Shown in pieces: positions 57,209 through 64,000 of a DNA stretch of 64,000 nucleotides. The DNA comes from JAGQOZ01 sp041399205. GTDB taxonomy: Bacteria; Planctomycetota; Planctomycetia; Pirellulales; Pirellulaceae. Under the pieces are notes generated by a model. That model worked only from the letters and a program-made list of their open reading frames with translations, was not told where the DNA came from and did not search any database. The stretch lies in the NCBI GenBank assembly GCA_041399205.1, contig JAWKTK010000032.1, positions 1 through 64,000 on the forward strand, given 5' to 3'. Position 1 is the first letter of the stretch, and each line of letters starts with the position of its first letter. Both the position numbers and the translations under genes were made by a program.

Positions 57209-57942
57209 TTAACCTTGCTGCTTGACGCTAGCGGCTCCGGATGTGTTTACCTGTACAGATGTATTCTTCTGACAGACAACCTTCGATGCACCGCTAGCCG
57301 AACCACGAATCTGCCGAATGCGATTGCCGCATTCCACCGACGACGCGCCGCTGATAGTCACCGTAAGCGAATCCGCTTCCAGCTGTTCCAAGTTCGTTTT
57401 GCTGGCGCCCGAGCTGTCCAAAGTGAGCGACGACAAGACAACACCTTGAAAGGTCGTCTTAGACGCACCGCTGATGTGAACTGACAATTGGTCGACAGTT
57501 AGCTGAGACACCTCCAGGCTGCTGGCACCAGAAACTTCAACTTCCGAGACATTGCCTGTCAACGTCGTTTGCGTGGCGCCGGAAAGGTCCAATCCTTGTA
57601 GCGGAGGACAGGCGATTCGGACAACCAACGGTTGTTGGGCCGAAATGCGGTAGTCGCCTTCCAAACCAATTTCAAGTCGATCCCCGATGACGTTGGTTCG
57701 AACCAAAGGAACCAGATTGTCATCTCCCTGCACTTCGACCTGAAATGCGTCCCCTTCCACAATTTCCAAGTGCACGATGCTACCGGCCTTGATCGGCTGA
57801 ATCCAGCACAATCTCGCTCGTCCACCACCTGGACACCGCTGCCAACAATGGTCGGGCGGTCCAACACATGACAGCCCACAGTCAGCAGCAGTAAAAACGA
57901 CGACAATCTGGCAATTTGGGACAACATGGATTTCCGCTCCAT
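57209..57942 (-). pseudogene. DUF2807 (head GIN) lipoprotein, frameshifted
   Basis: From ATG 57942 a lipoprotein signal is read (MLSQIARLSSFLLLLTVGC) and then TIVGSGVQVVDERDCAGF. At about 57800 the frame changes and continues IKAGSIVHLEIVEGDAFQVE and a right-handed beta-repeat: LSGATQTTLTGNVSEVEVSG, then several SGASKTTFQGV-type units to the stop at 57209. This is the head-GIN domain (DUF2807), a surface-adhesin-like repeat in Bacteroidota and planctomycetes. A lost or extra base explains the break. The unit would be anchored to the envelope; its role is unknown. Confidence 0.75.
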
Positions 57943-58187
57943 TTGGCAAGTTCGAGTTTGTAATTGAATGACGCCAAACCGTCCGGTGTCACGATTCTAG
58001 TACTATTCGAACGCACGAACCAATTATTTCAATCAGCGCCACCGCCGTCGGCAAACGAAACGGTATTGGGCGGCAAAGATGCATGCGGGCTAGAGAGTGA
58101 CGAATTGGGCCGTTACCATCTACATTTCGTCGCGCGAAGCTGATTTCGTGCGAATCGCAAACTTCCCAGACCGTTCGGACTCAAAGC

Positions 58188-60042
<1,855 letters not shown>

Positions 60043-60118
60043 TTGGATTTTGGATTTGGATTCAGTTTTAATTTTGGTTTACGTTTTGGATTTAGGCGAG
60101 CGACAGTAGAAGCTGTGT

Positions 60119-60745
60119 CCGTAATGGATGAGGTGACGAATCCTCTCCTGTGTCCGTAGTGGATGGGGTGACACGAATCCTCTCGTACCCGTAATGGATG
60201 AGGTGACGAATCCTCTCCTGTAATCCGTAGTGGATGAGGTGACGAATCCTCTCCGTGTCCGTAATGGATGAGGTGACGAATCCTCTTCTGTGTCCGTAGT
60301 GGATGAGGTGACGAATCCTCTGCCGTGTCCGTAATGGATGAGGTGACGAATCCTCTCCCGTGCCCGTAATGGATGAGGTGACGAATCCTCTCCCGTGCCC
60401 GTAATGGATGAGGTGACGAATCCTCTCCCGTCCGTAGTGGATGAGGTGACGAATCCTCTCCTGTGTCCGTAATGGATGAGGTGACGAATCCTCTCCTGTG
60501 TCCGTAGTGGATGAGGTGACGAAGATCCTCTCCCGTGTCGTAATGGATGAGGTGACGAATCTCTACCGTAATCCGTAGTGGATGAGGTGACGAATCCTCT
60601 GCCGTGTCCGTAATGGATGAGGTGGCGATCCTCTCCTGTGTCCGTAGTGGATGAGGTGACGAAATCCTCTCCTGTGTCCGTAATGGATGAGGTGACGAAT
60701 CCTCTGCCGTGCCGTAATGGATGAGGTGACGAATCCTCTTCTGCG
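60119..60745. repeat. Tandem array, about 18 copies of a 35-bp unit
   Basis: A direct array with the constant core GGATGAGGTGACGAATCCTC, preceded in each unit by a short variable leader ending CCGTA-A or CCGTA-G and followed by TCTCCTG-like sequence. Copies alternate between GTAATGG and GTAGTGG in a mostly regular two-unit pattern, so the true repeating block may be 70 bp. Unit lengths vary from 33 to 37. No spacers separate units, so it is a satellite, not a CRISPR. It lies between the symporter and the sulfatase. Confidence 0.9.
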
Positions 60746-60805
60746 ATGTGCTGGTCGGCAAAGTTCTTGTCCTTGCCTTGGTTCGTAGTCTTGAACAGTA
60801 TTCCG

Positions 60806-62319
60806 ATGATTCGCCAAATTTTGCCTACTGACTGCCTTAGGCGTATTGATAGCCAATCGACTTAGTTTGGCGGAAATGCCAAGCGGTTCGCGACCTGACA
60901 TCGTCTTGATCATGGTGGACGATTTGGGTTTTCAGATTTAGGTTGCTATGGCAGCGAAATTCCCACGCCGCATCTGGACCAACTGGCAAACGCTGGAATT
61001 CGCTTCACACAGTTTTATAACTGCGCCCAAATGCGAAACCACTCGAGCCACCCTGCTGAGCGGCAAATACCATCATCAAGTCAAAATCGCTCGGTTGCAG
61101 AATTGCCGAACCATCGCAGAACATCTCCGGCAACTTAAATACCGGACACTAATGACAGGCAAGTGGCACATGGATCAGACTCCTTTAGAACGAGGCTTCC
61201 AACGCTATTTTGGCCATTTGAGCGGTGCCACCAACTTCTTCACGGGCGATGATACTTTCTTGCTAGGCGACCAACCGTTTTCCGTTCCCGCGAACGGTTT
61301 TTACACGACAGACGCCAATGTGGACTATGCGTTAGAGTTTCTAAACGCGTCACCACTGGATCAACCGTTGTTTTGTATGTCGCCTTCAACGCTCCGCATT
61401 ATCCGTTGCAAGCGCCGCAAAGCGAAGTAGAAAAATATCGAGGCAAGTACAAGGTTGGTTGGGACGAAATTCGCCAGCAGAGGTTTCAGCGGCAACGAGA
61501 ACTAGGGCTGTTCGACGCGAACGTAACGCCGGCCAATCGGCTGATGATGTTCCCGCCTGGAATTCGCTAGACGCAGAGCAGCAGGACACGCAAGACTTGA
61601 TGATGGCAACGTACGCCGGCATGATCGATCGCTTGGACCAAGCCGTCGGACGCTTGGTGGCGGGCTTGAAAGATCGAGGAAACTGGGACAATACGTTGTT
61701 GATTTTTTTAAGCGACAACGGTGCCTGTCCATTTCAACGCTCCAAGCCAGAAACGCTGGCGGAAAAACGATTGCCGTGGTCAGCGGATTCGTATTGGACG
61801 TATGACAAAGGTTGGGCACACGCGTGCAATACTCCTTTCCGAGAATACAAACAAGACCAACACGAAGGTGGAACTCGCACGCCCTTCTTCCTCCATTGGC
61901 CCCAGCAGATTTCTGCGAAAGGTAACGTCGTTACCGAACCCGCTCATCTGATTGACATCCTCCCCACTCTGTTGGACGTAGCCACGTCCACCACCGAATC
62001 AACCGATCCGTCTACCGCTGGCGCGACGCACAACACGGCACTGCCCGGTATCAGTCTGATACCCGCGTTGCAGGGAAAATCGTTGCCGCGAACCGAACCG
62101 TTGTTCTTTACCTTCTACGGCAAGAACAATGCGATTCGATTCGAACAATGGAAACTGGTCAACAAAGATTTTGGGCCTTGGGAATTGTACGACTTGTCGA
62201 ATGATCCCACCGAATTAAACGACGTGGCGACTTCGTATCCCGACATCGTCAGTCGCATGAGTCGACAATGGGAAACCTGGGCGCAAGAAACCGACGTCGT
62301 TCGCCGCAAACCAAAGTAA
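60806..62319 (+). pseudogene. Sulfatase, multiple frameshifts
   Basis: About 500 residues in several frames. A signal peptide region (MIRQIL, then LLTALGVLIANRLSLAE) is followed by PSGSRPDIVLIMVDDLGF and, after a frame change, SDLGCYGSEIPTPHLDQLAN. The active-site region reads CAQMR in one frame or KCETTRATLLSGKYHHQV in the next, the latter matching the sulfatase Cys-x-Pro-x-Arg box but with Thr for Pro. Later parts include TLMTGKWHMDQTPLERGF, NAPHYPLQAPQSEVEKYRGK, GNWDNTLLIFLSDNGACPFQ and WELYDLSNDPTELNDV. At least four breaks exist. Planctomycetes carry many sulfatases acting on sulfated algal polysaccharides; this copy is probably inactive unless the breaks are artefacts. Confidence 0.75.
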
Positions 62320-62350
62320 TGCGAAATCAAATCGCTTGGACACGATCGCC

Positions 62351-63413
62351 ATGCCACAGCTATCTCGCTATGACATTGACCAGTCTTACGACTGGAACTA
62401 TCAGAATCCGCCGTCGTTGGAAAACATTCCGCATGACGTGGTTGCTGCGGCCAAAACAACCATTCCCGGATTGTGGTCGATTTGCGGACTTCGCGTGGCG
62501 TCGCCATTGGGCATCGCCGCCGGTCCGTTGCTAAATGGAGACTGGCTGCTGTACTACGCTGGCCTAGGATTTGACATTCTGACTTATAAAACGGTGCGAA
62601 GTGGCTTTCGAACCTGCTATGCCGCTCCGAATTTGCAGCCCGTTGCCGTTGATCAAATGACGGGCAGCGAAGAATCGGTTTCGGCTGACGAAACGATGCG
62701 AGGAACCTGGGCCGTATCGTTTGGCATGCCGTCGCAAGATCCGGAGGTTTGGCGAACCGATGTTGCTCGAATTCGACGCCAGCTACCAGCCGACAAACTT
62801 CTTTGCGTTTCCGTGGTGGGCACCATGCAGCCGAACTGGACGATTGACAACTTGGCAGATGATTACGCCCGCTGCGCCGCCTGGGCCGTACAGAGCGGAG
62901 CAGACATGGTGGAGGCCAATTTTTCTTGTCCCAATGTCGCTTCCTGCGACGGACACTGTACCAAAATCCGTCCGACGCTGGCAAAGTTGCCGCCAGAATC
63001 CGAGAGTACGTCGGCGACATCCCCGTTATCTTAAAAGTCGGCTATCTACCCGATCCAGTTCAGCAACATGCGTTGTTGCAAGCGGTCGCCGAATCTGCTT
63101 CGGCCATCGCTACGACCAATGGCATTGCGGCCCAAGTTACCAACCAAAACGGAATGATGTGGCAGGGCGAACGACGAGGAATCTGTGGCGATGGCATTCG
63201 CAGCGAATCACTGCGCTTGAAGTTTAGCTCATGCAGAAACATCATTCAACGCCATAACCTGCCTATCGAATTGGTTGGTATTGGCGGTATTAAAATCACA
63301 AACACGTGCAACAATACTTGGCCGCAGGAGCTTCCACAGTCCAACTTGCAACCCAAACCGTGATGGATCCAACGATGGCAATTCAGATCAGGCAAGAATG
63401 GAACCAGCGTTAA
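62351..63413 (+). pseudogene. Dihydroorotate-dehydrogenase-like flavoenzyme, frameshifted
   Basis: Pieces of a class 1 DHODH fold total about 355 residues. The first frame (62351-63033) has LWSICGLRVASPLGIAAGPL, GFDILTYKTVRSGFRTC and VQSGADMVEANFSCPNVAS, the FMN and substrate segments. After a frame change near 62990 the text continues AARIREYVGDIPVILKVGYL, TNGIAAQVTNQNGMMWQG and IELVGIGGI. A last frame change near 63295 gives HVQQYLAAGASTVQLATQTV ending in EWNQR at 63413. The exact substrate (dihydroorotate or dihydropyrimidine) is not certain, because the catalytic base region NFSCPN is shared. It follows the sulfatase by 31 bases. Confidence 0.7.
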
Positions 63414-63628
63414 GTTCGGTCCGAACTAAGACGCGTGATGACGACGAATCGTCTTGCGTTTTGCCGGTGGTGAATGAAGTTTAAATCATGATCGGAATAT
63501 AAGGCCCCGATATTATTTCGGGCTTGGCCAATCGTATTGGCAGGACGGCGAATCCGAGACTGAATTGTGCAGTGCAATCAACGATTACATGTCAGATATG
63601 TTCGGGCCTGATTGGTCTGCATAACTTA

Positions 63629-63781
63629 TCATTCATGTGGTTCATTTTCAGGGTCGTACTGTTCCGGGTCGAATCCCTTTGCCGGCTGGAAAAACAGTGC
63701 GATCAGCACGCAGATTGACAGGCCAATTGCTTTGGCGACAATTGGAAACAGTAATATTCCGATAATTATCTTGATTAGCAT
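63629..63781 (-). CDS. Possible small membrane peptide
   Basis: A 50-residue frame beginning MLIKIIIGILLFPIVAKAIG, continuing LSICVLIALFFQPAKGF and ending in an acidic tail (DPEQYDPENEPHE). It has one or two hydrophobic segments and a soluble end. The ribosome site is weak. It faces away from the gene at 63802, with 20 bases between starts; such divergent small pairs are common in accessory DNA. No family was recognised. Confidence 0.4.
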   Translation of the reverse strand: MLIKIIIGILLFPIVAKAIGLSICVLIALFFQPAKGFDPEQYDPENEPHE

Positions 63782-63801
63782 TTTGTTTCTACGGAGGAAA
63801 C

Positions 63802-64000
63802 GTGGCGAAGAAAAAAAAGGCAGCAGTCGCGAATGATGCGAGGTTGCTGCGAGTCAGAACAGAGATTGGCGTCGACCAGAATCTGAACATTCGGATTCCC
63901 AGTGAGTGGAAGGATCTGGTTCATAAGGCATGGCCAGGCGCTGAGATCAGCACGGTCGTGCGCGATGTGGTGGAGGAGGCCGCGCTGAAGATCATTAAGA
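63802..64000 (+). CDS. Unknown protein, possible ribbon-helix-helix (cut by window end)
   Basis: A GTG start with GGAGGAAAC just upstream opens a 66-codon frame to the window end. It begins VAKKKKAAVANDARLLRVRT and contains LNIRIPSEWKDLVHKAW followed by STVVRDVVEEAALKIIK, a strand-then-two-helix layout resembling ribbon-helix-helix DNA-binding proteins. The local base composition is richer in G and C than the preceding 300 bases. The rest of the gene is outside the window, so function is open. Confidence 0.65.
   Translation, partial: MAKKKKAAVANDARLLRVRTEIGVDQNLNIRIPSEWKDLVHKAWPGAEISTVVRDVVEEAALKIIK

Noticed and set aside
60119..60745. Array considered as a CRISPR
   Set aside because: Units are directly adjacent with no unique spacers, and no cas genes are in the window.

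Overview
The window looks like planctomycete chromosome, probably from the Pirellulaceae or a close relative. This is judged from gene families, not from a marker gene. It carries a cytochrome-c/DUF1549/DUF1553 (PSD1) protein followed by a DUF1501 protein, PEP-CTERM and dockerin-type secreted proteins, Tat-exported Gfo/Idh/MocA and DUF1501 proteins, a sulfatase, a TPR-bearing Ser/Thr kinase, a DUF1570 protein and a kinase-peptidase-aminotransferase locus. No rRNA or tRNA gene was recognised.

Layout. 1-3.9 kb: a partial BON protein, a ketoacyl-synthase homologue without the catalytic cysteine, trpD and a nucleoside hydrolase. 3.9-9.4 kb is accessory: an IS5-type remnant, a small membrane-protein gene split by a decayed IS21-type element with recognisable ends and a 6-bp target duplication, and then, on the minus strand, a retron: a 444-aa reverse transcriptase preceded by a ~160-nt msr-msd-like RNA bounded by a perfect 11-bp inverted repeat. 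9.4-20.3 kb: a PEP-CTERM protein, a MazG-type pyrophosphohydrolase, a broken SMC/YhaN-like protein, a TPR lipoprotein and the phosphotransferase/M23/class III aminotransferase locus. 20.6-28.5 kb: a ribbon-helix-helix protein, a split aerotaxis-type receptor (PAS protein plus soluble MCP), a RAYT remnant beside REP-like palindromes, the Ser/Thr kinase and a dockerin protein. 28.6-46 kb: Gfo/Idh oxidoreductase, DUF1570 protein, PQQ-type propeller, molybdenum-carrier-like protein, aconitase, a 3.5-kb MscK-like channel pseudogene, a secreted protein, a membrane MCP, a DUF3365 haem lipoprotein and a flavin disulfide reductase. 46-64 kb: PSD1 and DUF1501 genes, a QEGLA-motif peptidase homologue, a sugar dehydrogenase with dockerin and PEP-CTERM parts, a broken ABC exporter, a YegP-like protein, a broken DUF2807 lipoprotein, a broken sodium symporter, an 18-copy 35-bp tandem repeat, a broken sulfatase, a broken DHODH-like gene and a final small accessory segment.

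The most interesting item is the retron, which has no separate effector gene beside it; any effector role may lie in the N-terminal ~110 residues of the reverse transcriptase. A second theme is the very large number of genes broken by single frameshifts or one stop codon. Some are clear decay (IS genes, mscK-like gene). Others, such as the aconitase N-terminus, could be sequencing indels, and this affects the reading of the whole window.
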